A stretch of DNA of 64,000 nt from positions 1 to 64,000 of the forward strand of contig NZ_JACJJQ010000008.1 of the NCBI RefSeq assembly GCF_016900115.1, read 5' to 3'. Within the stretch, counting starts at the first letter, position 1. Every line of letters begins with the position of its first letter. Both the position numbers and the translations under genes were made by a program. A model generated the notes under the pieces. It was not told the origin of the DNA, made no database searches, and saw nothing but the letters and a program-made list of their open reading frames with translations. The DNA comes from Limosilactobacillus alvi (GTDB lineage: Bacteria > Bacillota > Bacilli > Lactobacillales > Lactobacillaceae). Of the stretch, positions 8,569 through 16,227 are shown piece after piece.

Positions 8569-8689
8569 TTCAAGTTAATATTAATTGGAGTAAATGCTAC
8601 TCACTAACTTGACCCTGCTAGATTAGTACCTAGCAGAAGTCGTTAAAAGATGACTTTGCTTCGGTACGAACGCCCGCGTCCGTACCGAA
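8556..8689 (-). promoter_or_regulatory. Antiterminator and competing hairpins of the aro leader
   Basis: Three alternative structures are visible in the leader RNA. A stem at 8660-8689 has arms TTCGGTACG / CGTACCGAA. A second stem at 8615-8636 has arms CTGCTAG / CTAGCAG. A long antiterminator pairs 8618-8624 with 8556-8562 (seven bases) and 8603-8612 with 8570-8579 (ten bases, one G-U). The antiterminator uses both the second stem and the 5' arm of the terminator, so the structures are mutually exclusive, as expected for an attenuator. Confidence 0.75.
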
Positions 8690-8701
8690 ATGGCCGGACG
8701 A

Positions 8702-8758
8702 TTACTTAAAATAAGCAAAGCCAAAATAGAAACTCGTCATCTTTAGATTAAGCAACAT
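8702..8758 (-). CDS. Phe/Tyr-rich leader peptide of the aro operon
   Basis: An 18-residue open frame reads MLLNLKMTSFYFGFAYFK and then TAA. Six of the last nine residues are phenylalanine or tyrosine. AAGGGAG lies upstream of the ATG, and a strong promoter precedes it. The coding RNA can pair with downstream leader RNA at two mutually exclusive places: 8736-8744 with 8646-8654, and 8715-8722 with 8652-8659. Position, composition and the terminator/antiterminator that follows all fit a ribosome-stalling attenuator sensing charged tRNA-Phe and tRNA-Tyr. Expression of the peptide itself is inferred. Confidence 0.8.
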   Translation of the reverse strand: MLLNLKMTSFYFGFAYFK

Positions 8759-8790
8759 TCTTAAAACTCCCTTCGAAAATTGTTGGTTAT

Positions 8791-8819
8791 ATTAAAACAT
8801 TCTCATTTGGTGATGTCAA
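8791..8819 (-). promoter_or_regulatory. Promoter of the aro leader and operon
   Basis: On the minus strand a consensus TTGACA (8814-8819) and TTTAAT (8791-8796) are separated by exactly 17 bases. Transcription would begin near 8784, about 25 bases before the leader peptide ATG. Confidence 0.8.
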
Positions 8820-8868
8820 GAAGAAAATTTGAAAAAGGAGAAACTGGGAAATTAGACTCGTAAAGTGG

Positions 8869-10020
8869 TTATGATTGCCAGAATTCCTCGGCGAGGCGTT
8901 CACCTTGATCGATTTTAGCCCACTGTTGGTCAATCGTTAGTTCATTGCCTTCGTCACAAGAGGCAAACCCACATTGATGAGAGAGATAGAGCCGATTCTT
9001 ATCCAGAATAGTGGCTGCCCGATTAAGAAGGCGACGAACCCGATCCTCATCATCAAGTTCAGCTCGTTTACTTGAAAGTAGACCGAGAACCACTTCTACT
9101 TCTGGCCGATTTTGAAGGACTTTGAGGGCCGCTAGATCCCCTGCCCGTTCATCATCCCACTCCAAGAAGAAACGATCGTAGTGTTGTTCACCGAGAAATT
9201 TCTTGGCGATGGTCGTATAGGAGCCGCCGGCAGCATGACGGGAGGCGTAGTTGCCCCGACAATTATGAGTCCATACTTTTAGACCAAGTTGGTGGCCATA
9301 GTCGGCAACCGCATTGTTAATCGTAATGAACTCGTCGGCAAGGCCGGCAACCTTATTGTCATCCCCCTTAAAGAAGGATTGTTGATTATCGGAAGCAAAG
9401 AGTTCCCAAAGGCAGTCGTCAAATTGAATGATTTCGCCCCCGGCAGCTTTATATTCGGTTAAAAATTCCTTATAAGCGTTAATTAAACCATCGCGAAGGT
9501 CGGCTGCTGTCTGATAGACTTGGTTGTCTCCATAGAGATGATCAAAGATGGATAATTCGGTATAAGCGTGGGCGGCACCCCAAACGGTTGTTTTAATCGT
9601 TTGGTTAGGGGCGAGTGCTTTAAGTTCCTTGAAGATATCAATAAAATGGTGTCCCTTACCTGAAAGGGGAGCGGTGATGCGGACACCGATGTCTTTACGG
9701 GTTTCATAGTCGGATCCATCATGATCTTCAAAGGTGTATCCGTGGTCAGCAATGTAGCGTTCTACTCCCTGAAGGCCCCAGATAAAATCAAGGTGCCACA
9801 TTGACTTGGAGTATTCGCCATCGGTAATGACCGAAATGCCGTGATCAAGTTGATCCTTAACGACTTGCTTAATCGCAGCTGTTTCAGTTGCTTGATAACC
9901 AGGAAAGTCATCATAAAATGGATAGGTAATGTCATCCCGTTTTTCGATGGCGCGCTTGTACTTCAATAATTCAGGGGTCCGCAGTAGTGATCCTACCAGT
10001 TGAAATCGATTAGTTGCCAT
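8869..10020 (-). CDS. Cobalamin-independent methionine synthase-like protein (MetE C-terminal family, YxjG/YxjH type)
   Basis: A 383-residue protein of the UROD/MetE-like fold that corresponds only to the C-terminal catalytic half of MetE. Candidate zinc ligands are visible in WTHNCRGNYASRHAAGG (His and Cys near residue 245) and in SHQCGFASCDEG near residue 350. Relatives are thought to transfer methyl groups to homocysteine, and in Bacillus they belong to the methionine regulon; the methyl donor is not certain. The start is preceded by AGGAGG. It is divergent from a LysR regulator that may control it. No clear terminator separates it from the aro promoter downstream. Confidence 0.8.
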   Translation of the reverse strand: MATNRFQLVGSLLRTPELLKYKRAIEKRDDITYPFYDDFPGYQATETAAIKQVVKDQLDHGISVITDGEYSKSMWHLDFIWGLQGVERYIADHGYTFEDHDGSDYETRKDIGVRITAPLSGKGHHFIDIFKELKALAPNQTIKTTVWGAAHAYTELSIFDHLYGDNQVYQTAADLRDGLINAYKEFLTEYKAAGGEIIQFDDCLWELFASDNQQSFFKGDDNKVAGLADEFITINNAVADYGHQLGLKVWTHNCRGNYASRHAAGGSYTTIAKKFLGEQHYDRFFLEWDDERAGDLAALKVLQNRPEVEVVLGLLSSKRAELDDEDRVRRLLNRAATILDKNRLYLSHQCGFASCDEGNELTIDQQWAKIDQGERLAEEFWQS

Positions 10021-10137
10021 GTTTTCTTTCCTCCTGTGCTTTAAGTTGACATTAGTATAACAAGGCTAGTTGATTTTAGATAATACTTATTAACTTGATG
10101 GTATAATAGGCATTACTTATAAGAAGGGGGAATCCGC
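10021..10137. promoter_or_regulatory. Divergent intergenic region between the MetE-like gene and lysR
   Basis: A TATAAT at 10102-10107 is a good -10 for the plus-strand regulator gene, with only a poor -35. A TATACT on the minus strand (10054-10059) may serve the MetE-like gene. The layout is the usual one for a LysR regulator controlling its divergent neighbour. Confidence 0.4.
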
Positions 10138-11082
10138 GTGCGAATTCGACAATTACAATACTTTGAAAAGATTGCCGAAACTGGCTCGATGAACGAAGCG
10201 GCTAAACAGCTTTATATCAGCCAGCCATCACTTTCTCAAGCAATGAAGGAGTTGGAAAAGGAGTACCAGGTTCAATTGTTGTACCGGTCCAAGGTAGGAA
10301 TTACGCTAACTGATGCGGGACGGGAATTCCTCAATTATGCCCGGGGAGTTTTAGACCAAGTTTCCTTGTTAGACGAACGTTTTGGGACGAAAACGACCCA
10401 TAAGCAAATTTTTTCCGTTTCTGGGCAACATTATGCCTTTGTTGTTCATGCTTTTGTGGAATTAGTAAAGAAGATTGGTAAAGAAGAATATAATTTCACC
10501 CTACGGGAGACCCAAACCGAAAACGTCCTTAATGATATCCAAAACTTAAGGAGTGAGGTGGGGATAATCTACCTAAATCCTTTTAATGAAACGGTAATGC
10601 AACGCTTGATCAGTGAACGGAATCTCGAATTTATTCCGCTTTTTTACGCTAAGCCCCACGTCTTCGTTAGTCGGGATAATCCACTGACTAAAAAAGTCTC
10701 ACTAACGATTAGTGATTTGGAAGACTACCCTTACCTTTCGTATGAACAAGGGGAAACGAATTCCTTTTACTTCAGTGAAGAAATCCAATCAACGCTCAAG
10801 CATAAAAAGTGGATTCAGATATCAGATCGGGCCACTATCTTTAACTTAATGGCTGGTTTAAACGGCTACACAATCAGTTCAGGGATTATTTCGGCTGATC
10901 TGAATGATGATAAGATCGTGGCGATTCCCCTTGAAGTGGATGATTATATGGAATTAGGTTATCTAAAACGTAAACAAATTGAGCTATCACCGATTGGTCG
11001 GGATTATATCAACCTCTTAAAGCAACATATTAAAAACTTTGGCTTTTCAATCATTGGTGAGGCGGATGAAACAACTAGGTAA
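10138..11082 (+). CDS. LysR family transcriptional regulator
   Basis: A 314-residue regulator with an N-terminal winged helix-turn-helix (MRIRQLQYFEKIAETGSMNEAAKQL, then ISQPSLSQAMKELE) and a C-terminal periplasmic-binding-like effector domain from about residue 90. It starts with GTG, seven bases after AGAAGGGGG. Its gene is divergent from the MetE-like gene, so it may respond to a sulfur or methionine-related metabolite, but the ligand is not deducible. The gene ends at a strong bidirectional terminator. Confidence 0.85.
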   Translation: MRIRQLQYFEKIAETGSMNEAAKQLYISQPSLSQAMKELEKEYQVQLLYRSKVGITLTDAGREFLNYARGVLDQVSLLDERFGTKTTHKQIFSVSGQHYAFVVHAFVELVKKIGKEEYNFTLRETQTENVLNDIQNLRSEVGIIYLNPFNETVMQRLISERNLEFIPLFYAKPHVFVSRDNPLTKKVSLTISDLEDYPYLSYEQGETNSFYFSEEIQSTLKHKKWIQISDRATIFNLMAGLNGYTISSGIISADLNDDKIVAIPLEVDDYMELGYLKRKQIELSPIGRDYINLLKQHIKNFGFSIIGEADETTR

Positions 11083-11120
11083 AAGCTAGAATGCAATTAA
11101 TTGTAAAAACAAGACCAGAT

Positions 11121-11172
11121 AGATCTAAAAAGCTGCGCAAAATCAACACAAATTGCGCAGCTTTTTAGATCT
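11121..11172. terminator. Bidirectional terminator with 20-bp perfect arms
   Basis: Arms 11121-11140 and 11153-11172 are perfectly complementary over 20 bases around a 12-base loop. Each arm has a run of A or T next to a GC-rich core (AAAAAGCTGCGC / GCGCAGCTTTTT), so the hairpin could stop transcription in either direction. Confidence 0.8.
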
Positions 11173-11304
11173 GTTAGGTGTCATTTGGGATGTTTGGAAG
11201 ATTTCGGTTTGATTTTGCAGCTAATGGTTGATAATTCGGTAATGAAAACACCTACATTTTTCGGGTGGGGGCTGCTATACTTAACAAAAAATGGGAGGAA
11301 ATTT

Positions 11305-11721
11305 ATGAGTAAGCAAATTTACGTTGTTGGCGCAGCGATTTTAAATGAGAAGTACCAAGTCTTAGCTTCCAAGCGAGCAGATGACCGAATTTTAGGGACG
11401 CTTTGGGAATTCCCGGGTGGCAAAATTGAACCAGGCGAAACCCCAGAGCAAGCGTTGACCCGGGAGTTACGCGAAGAATTTAACGACCAGATTACGGTCG
11501 GTCCAGCTGTTGGTCCAACTTCAGTTTACGAATATGACTTTGGGACAGTCCATCTAACGGTCTTTTATGCCCATCTTGAAAGTCACAACTTTGATTTAGT
11601 AGCTCACAGTGAATTGCGGTGGTGTGACCAAGCAAAACTGGGTGAATTAACTTGGGCTGGTGCCGATGCCCCAATTGCAAAGTTAGTTAGTCAAGCCAAC
11701 TTAAAGGAGATTTTGTTTTGA
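11305..11721 (+). CDS. Nudix hydrolase, MutT-type (deoxy)nucleoside triphosphate pyrophosphohydrolase
   Basis: A 138-residue Nudix protein. The signature GGKIEPGETPEQALTRELRE (about residues 38-57) carries the G-x5-E-x7-RE pattern, followed by EF where the consensus has EE. The TLWEFPGG lead-in is typical of the MutT group that hydrolyses damaged nucleotides. The start at MSKQIYV is chosen because GGGAGGAA lies seven bases upstream. The stop overlaps the TTG start of the following PLD-helicase gene by four bases (TTGA), so the two are translationally coupled and probably act in the same process. Confidence 0.85.
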   Translation: MSKQIYVVGAAILNEKYQVLASKRADDRILGTLWEFPGGKIEPGETPEQALTRELREEFNDQITVGPAVGPTSVYEYDFGTVHLTVFYAHLESHNFDLVAHSELRWCDQAKLGELTWAGADAPIAKLVSQANLKEILF

Positions 11722-13769
11722 GTACTAATCAACACCAGGATTTTGACTATGGGCAGTTAAGTAGCCTGGCGTCAGCGATCCAAAAAGAAACCGGCGTGGC
11801 CCGCGAAGTTGCCGGGGCAGTTTTAAATGGTTACGTTAATAGTGATCAATTTCCGACAGCAGCTAAGTACGCGCCACGGCTTTTGACCAATCAATTTGGT
11901 AATCAGATTTACGATCAAATCAAAACCGAATTGGAAGAATGCCAAAGTTTTACGTTTGCCGTTGCTTTTATCACGGATGCGATGTTATCAAATCTCAAGC
12001 CAATCTTCTTACGGTTAGCTAATCATGGAGTGCAGGGGCGGCTATTAACTTCAACTTATCTTTGTTTTAACAGTCCCAAGGTTTTCCACGAACTATTAAA
12101 AATCCCGAATCTAGAAGTTCGTCTCGCTGATGTAGATGGGTTTCATCAAAAAGGTTACATTTATGAAAAAGAGGGCTACCAAACAATCATTATTGGGAGT
12201 GCTAACTTAACGGAAAAAGCCCTAATGAAGAACCAAAATTATGAGTGGAGCTTGCAAATTTCATCCTTGGATAATGGAGAGATTGTTCACCAAGTCAGTG
12301 AAAATGTGGAAACGGAATGGCGAGCAGCGCAGGCATTGACAGAAGGATGGATTGAGCTGTACGCCAGTAAATACGCAGAAGCAAAGCCTGCTTTACAGCA
12401 GATCCATTCAGGCCATGTGATTGTTGATCGGCCAGGGAAGCAAACGATCAAGCCCAATCAAATGCAACGGGATGCCTTAGGTCAGATTCAAAATCTGCGG
12501 AACCACGGGGCTGATCGGGGATTAGTGGTTTCAGCAACCGGGACGGGGAAAACTTACTTAGCCGCTTTTGACGTTCAGAATTACCGCCCCAAGCGGATGC
12601 TTTTTATTGCTCACCGGGAACAGATATTGAATAAATCTCGCCAAAGTTTTCAACGGATTCTTGGTGGTCCGGATCAAGACTTTGGTTTGTTTACCGGAAA
12701 TCACCATGAAACGGATGCCAAATACGTCTTTGCCACTAACCAAACCTTAGCTAAGGAAGCTAATTTAAAGCAGTTTAAGCCGGATCAATTTGATTACATT
12801 TTAATTGATGAGGTCCACCACGTGGGGGCTAGTACCTACCAGCGGATTTTGGATTACTTTAAGCCGCAGTTCTTCTTGGGGATGACGGCAACGCCAGAGC
12901 GGAATGATGACTTTAACGTCTTTGAACTGTTTCATTATCAAATTGCTTATGAAATTCGCTTGCAAGATGCCTTGCTGGAAGGGATGCTTTGTCCTTTCCA
13001 CTATGTGGGGGTCCATGATTTTGAGTTCAAAAACGATGCCGATAATGAAGTAATCAATCAATATAATGCGGCTTTAGCGAAGAATAAATCAGCGAATGAC
13101 CTTGAGCAACGAGCGTTAAGCCTTTTAAGTAGTCAAGAGCGGGTTAAGTATATTCTGCAAGCCACGGATTACTACGGTTATTCGGGGGATGTTTTACACG
13201 GGCTGGTTTTCTGTTCAAACCGGCAAGAAGCCAAAGAAATTGCGGCTAAATTTACGCAGCAAGGTCATCCGGCTAAAGCATTAACTGGCGAAGACTCGCA
13301 AACAATCCGGGAAGCGGTGGTAGCGGAATTGGAAGCTGGTAAGATTGACTACATTGTGACAGTTGATATTTTTAACGAAGGGATCGACATTCCCTGCGTT
13401 AATCAGGTCGTTTTCTTGCGAAATACCAATTCCAGCATTATCTATACTCAGCAGTTAGGACGGGGGTTACGGAAAGCATCAAATAAAGATTACGTGGAGA
13501 TTATCGACTTTATCGGGAACTATCAAAATAATTACCTGATCCCAATTGCTTTGACGGGAGATAATTCTGCTTCTAAGGATAATGCACGAGGAACAATCAA
13601 CACGGAACCGACGATCGGCCTTTCCACGATTGCCTTTGACGAAGTGGCTAAGGAGAAAATCTATGAATCCTTACGCCAAGTTAAATTGGATGAAATGCGG
13701 CGCTTGAAGGGAATCTACCAAAACATTAAGCAACGGGTGGGGCGGATTCCACGCTTAGAAGATTTTTAA
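11718..13769 (+). CDS. PLD-nuclease/superfamily 2 helicase, N-terminal 683 residues (gene interrupted by a stop codon)
   Basis: The protein has a phospholipase D-like nuclease domain with an H-x-K motif (FHQKGYIY, near residue 143) and GSANLT near residue 160. It is followed by a DEAD/DEAH-type helicase: Walker A SATGTGKT near 273, DEVHH near 364, TATPERND near 390 and QQLGRGLRK near 580. Start is TTG, seven bases after AAGGAGA and overlapping the Nudix stop. Relatives continue into a C-terminal DUF3427 region; here a TAA at 13767-13769 ends the frame, and the same frame runs on for 315 further codons. The helicase motifs are intact, so the truncated product might still be active. DNA repair or defence is plausible but unproven. 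Confidence 0.8.
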   Translation: MSTNQHQDFDYGQLSSLASAIQKETGVAREVAGAVLNGYVNSDQFPTAAKYAPRLLTNQFGNQIYDQIKTELEECQSFTFAVAFITDAMLSNLKPIFLRLANHGVQGRLLTSTYLCFNSPKVFHELLKIPNLEVRLADVDGFHQKGYIYEKEGYQTIIIGSANLTEKALMKNQNYEWSLQISSLDNGEIVHQVSENVETEWRAAQALTEGWIELYASKYAEAKPALQQIHSGHVIVDRPGKQTIKPNQMQRDALGQIQNLRNHGADRGLVVSATGTGKTYLAAFDVQNYRPKRMLFIAHREQILNKSRQSFQRILGGPDQDFGLFTGNHHETDAKYVFATNQTLAKEANLKQFKPDQFDYILIDEVHHVGASTYQRILDYFKPQFFLGMTATPERNDDFNVFELFHYQIAYEIRLQDALLEGMLCPFHYVGVHDFEFKNDADNEVINQYNAALAKNKSANDLEQRALSLLSSQERVKYILQATDYYGYSGDVLHGLVFCSNRQEAKEIAAKFTQQGHPAKALTGEDSQTIREAVVAELEAGKIDYIVTVDIFNEGIDIPCVNQVVFLRNTNSSIIYTQQLGRGLRKASNKDYVEIIDFIGNYQNNYLIPIALTGDNSASKDNARGTINTEPTIGLSTIAFDEVAKEKIYESLRQVKLDEMRRLKGIYQNIKQRVGRIPRLEDF

Positions 13770-13781
13770 CGATTCGATTCA

Positions 13782-14717
13782 GTGGATCCGGAAATTTTAG
13801 CTAATAAGCAAAAAAATTATGCTCGCTTCTTGCAAAAGATGAAAGAAGATGTCGTAGTCACCGATCAAGAAGATAAATGGTTAACTTTCTTAACTGCTGA
13901 ACTGCTGAACGGAAAACGACTCTATGAATTGACCTTGTTAGAACTTCTTTTGAATCAACAAACGGTAACTGGCAAGGAACTTCTTAGCCTTCTAAAGGCC
14001 CGCGGTGCTTATCTCAAAGACTGGTCACTCTGGTCAATGCGGCAAGTATTGAGTCTCCAGTTCTTCAGTGAAAAGGCCGCCCCGAATCGTGCGGGGTATG
14101 GTGGTGAATCCTTGATTAACTGGGATGAAACAAGTGATACCTATACCTTAAATATTCACTTGCAAAAAGCGTTAAAAACGAATGAATGGTTTGCCAAACT
14201 TTGGCGTGATGGGGTCACGACCGGTGTTCTCCGGTCAAAGCGCTACTTGGGTGCGACTCCCTTCAAGTTAGGAGAGAAGTATACTCGGAAGGATACTTTA
14301 CGATTAACTGGCTATAAGCAAAATCTCACCCCATTAAACATTGGTGGCTACTACTTTACCGATCGGGAAGGGTTAATCTTCATGACCTATGACAAAGCGG
14401 AGAATATCCAAAAGTCGATTGATTATGAGGACCGCCTGTTAGATGATCAACACTTACATTATTATTCCAAAAACAATCGTCGCTTGGATAGTAGTGAGAT
14501 CAAAAAATTTCAGTCGGGTGATTATGAGTTACAACTCTTTGTTCAAAAATCTGGGGCAGACGATAACAAGACTTTTTATTACCTGGGAACGATGAAGTAT
14601 ACCCCAGGATCGGCGCGGCAAGAAGAAATTGCTGGTAAGCCGATTGTTTCGATGAATTTTACTTTGGCTCATCCGGTTGAACACAACCTGTACGAATTAT
14701 TTACTAAGGGGAATTAA
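13782..14717 (+). CDS. C-terminal DUF3427-type part of the interrupted PLD-helicase
   Basis: This frame is the direct in-frame continuation of the helicase gene; only the TAA at 13767-13769 separates them, and reading starts again at codon 13770. The first possible start, GTG at 13782, has no ribosome site in front, so independent translation is doubtful. The 311 residues match the C-terminal region found in PLD-helicase-DUF3427 proteins. Codon use is like the upstream part, which argues for a recent nonsense mutation, a sequencing error or stop-codon readthrough rather than old decay. Confidence 0.65.
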   Translation: MDPEILANKQKNYARFLQKMKEDVVVTDQEDKWLTFLTAELLNGKRLYELTLLELLLNQQTVTGKELLSLLKARGAYLKDWSLWSMRQVLSLQFFSEKAAPNRAGYGGESLINWDETSDTYTLNIHLQKALKTNEWFAKLWRDGVTTGVLRSKRYLGATPFKLGEKYTRKDTLRLTGYKQNLTPLNIGGYYFTDREGLIFMTYDKAENIQKSIDYEDRLLDDQHLHYYSKNNRRLDSSEIKKFQSGDYELQLFVQKSGADDNKTFYYLGTMKYTPGSARQEEIAGKPIVSMNFTLAHPVEHNLYELFTKGN

Positions 14718-14740
14718 TTTTCCAGGAAATACAAGAGGGA

Positions 14741-14918
14741 GTGAACCAGCCAATTGGTTTGGCGTTTGTGAGCCCATGCAAGGCTGAATCGATTGGTGTA
14801 ACCGACAGGGAAGCAACTGCATTCAGCTACTGCTTTGACCGTAGTTGCTGAGTAACATTCGGAGATGAAAGAAGAGGGTGGGAAGAAACTTGAGTTTCTT
14901 CCCACCCTCTCGCTTTAT
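14741..14918 (+). repeat. Mosaic intergenic repeat, copy 1, with terminal hairpin
   Basis: The stretch shares long blocks with two others in this window (44889-45147 and, inverted, 45886-46190). Shared blocks include GAACCAGCCAA, GGCGTTTGTGAGCCCA, CAGCTACTGCTTTGACC and TGAGTAACATTCGGAGATGA. It ends in an 18-bp perfect hairpin (14873-14890 / 14893-14910) with T-rich flank, which may also terminate the helicase transcript. It has no open reading frame of its own. Confidence 0.75.
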
Positions 14919-15011
14919 TATTTTTACTGTTTGATGTGGTTTTACAAAAATAAGGAATGTTGATTTATCGGGCTTTCTAGCACCAATCAACATCCCTTAA
15001 TAGCTTAAAAA

Positions 15012-15385
15012 TGGAGATGAGGGGAGTCGAACCCCTGTCCGAGCATATCGCCATCCTAACCTCTACGCTCATAGATTAACTACTTAAGAATTTAACCTAC
15101 CAAAACGCCGCTAATCAAGGCAAACATGCTAGGCGAGCTGGGAAAATCTCTTTCGCTAACCCCCAGCTGAAGCTAACAACGTAGTCCACTAATTAATGAA
15201 ACCCGAAACCGCATCATGGACGAACCCGGTCCGGATTTACGTCCGCTTACCGGTTAGGCAGCGAGGGCGTATGATTGTGAATTATTGTTTGCAGTTATAA
15301 TTTAAAAACTGAGCGTTTTTAGAAGCGCCACCTTCAAACGCAATTAGAACTCGACCTATACCCGTCGAATCCAAAAAACATCCCC
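15012..15385 (-). ncRNA. ssrA: Transfer-messenger RNA
   Basis: The minus strand begins GGGGATG (15385 downward) and ends CATCTCC-A at 15012, forming the alanyl-tRNA-like acceptor. The characteristic GGATTCGACGGG lies near the 5' end and a T arm (GGGGTTCGACTCCCC) near the 3' end. The internal tag frame reads ANNNSQSYALAA and then TAA, close to known lactobacillar tags. With SmpB this RNA rescues stalled ribosomes and marks the nascent peptide for proteolysis. The 3' CCA is not encoded. Confidence 0.95.
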
Positions 15386-15401
15386 AAAATAGGTTACAAA
15401 C

Positions 15402-15431
15402 ACTATACCATATTCTTAAAGTTTCTTTCAA
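15402..15431 (-). promoter_or_regulatory. Promoter of ssrA
   Basis: TTGAAA (15426-15431) and TATAGT (15402-15407) on the minus strand are separated by 18 bases and lie about 10 bases before the mature tmRNA 5' end. Confidence 0.7.
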
Positions 15432-15504
15432 CTTTGCGGATTTCAAAGAAAAATCATGAAAGCTCGGTATAATTAAATAAAATCATGCAACGGAGGCCAA
15501 AAAG

Positions 15505-16224
15505 ATGAAAATTTTGATGGTTGAAGACAATCAATCAGTCTGTGAAATGATGGGAATGTTCTTCAAAAAAGAAAACTGGGAAGCTGAATTTGCTTACGAT
15601 GGTGAAGCAGCCGTCACCATGTACGAGGAAGGTAAGGACGAGATTGACATTATCCTTTTGGATTTGAATTTACCAAAAAAGGATGGGATGCAAGTTGCGG
15701 CCGATATTCGCCGAATTTCACCAACCGTGCCAATTATCATGTTAACAGCACGGGATTCCGAATCCGACCAGGTATTGGGACTTGAAATGGGGGCAGACGA
15801 TTACGTCACTAAGCCATTCTCTCCAATTACTTTAGTTGCGCGGATTAAGGCGCTTTACCGGCGAACCCAATTAGGGCAAATTACTCAACGGGCTTCTAAG
15901 GTGGCATCCGACTTTGATGTCGAAACACCGCACTTCAAAATGAATAGTAAGACCCGGGAGGCCTACTTAAATGGCAAGTTAATTAATGATTTGACGCCAA
16001 AGGAATTCGATCTTTTGAAAGCCTTAGCCTCCAAGTCTAAGCAAGTCTTCACGCGGGAACAATTGCTTCAGTTGGTTTGGAACTATGAGTTTTATGGAGA
16101 TGAACGAACGGTTGATGCCCACATTAAAAAGCTTCGCCAAAAGATGGAAAAGGTTGGCCCCAAGGTAATCCAAACTGTTTGGGGGGTTGGTTACAAGTTT
16201 GATGATTCTAACATCGAGGGGTAA
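15505..16224 (+). CDS. OmpR-family response regulator
   Basis: A 239-residue regulator. The receiver domain has the acidic pair VEDN at residues 6-9, the phosphoacceptor Asp at about residue 53 (LLDLNLPKKDG) and the conserved Lys in DYVTKPF. The C-terminal winged-helix DNA-binding domain contains LTPKEFDLLKAL and DERTVDAHIKKLRQKM. CGGAGG lies upstream of the ATG. It is paired with the histidine kinase three bases downstream. The order and length resemble the YclJ/YclK type system of Bacillus, whose signal is uncertain. Confidence 0.9.
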   Translation: MKILMVEDNQSVCEMMGMFFKKENWEAEFAYDGEAAVTMYEEGKDEIDIILLDLNLPKKDGMQVAADIRRISPTVPIIMLTARDSESDQVLGLEMGADDYVTKPFSPITLVARIKALYRRTQLGQITQRASKVASDFDVETPHFKMNSKTREAYLNGKLINDLTPKEFDLLKALASKSKQVFTREQLLQLVWNYEFYGDERTVDAHIKKLRQKMEKVGPKVIQTVWGVGYKFDDSNIEG

Positions 16225-16227
16225 AGT

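Noticed and set aside
8524-8800. T-box leader for the aro operon
   Set aside because: The conserved T-box core (AGGGUGGNACCGCG) and a specifier loop with its flanking motifs are not present; the leader instead encodes a short F/Y-rich peptide.
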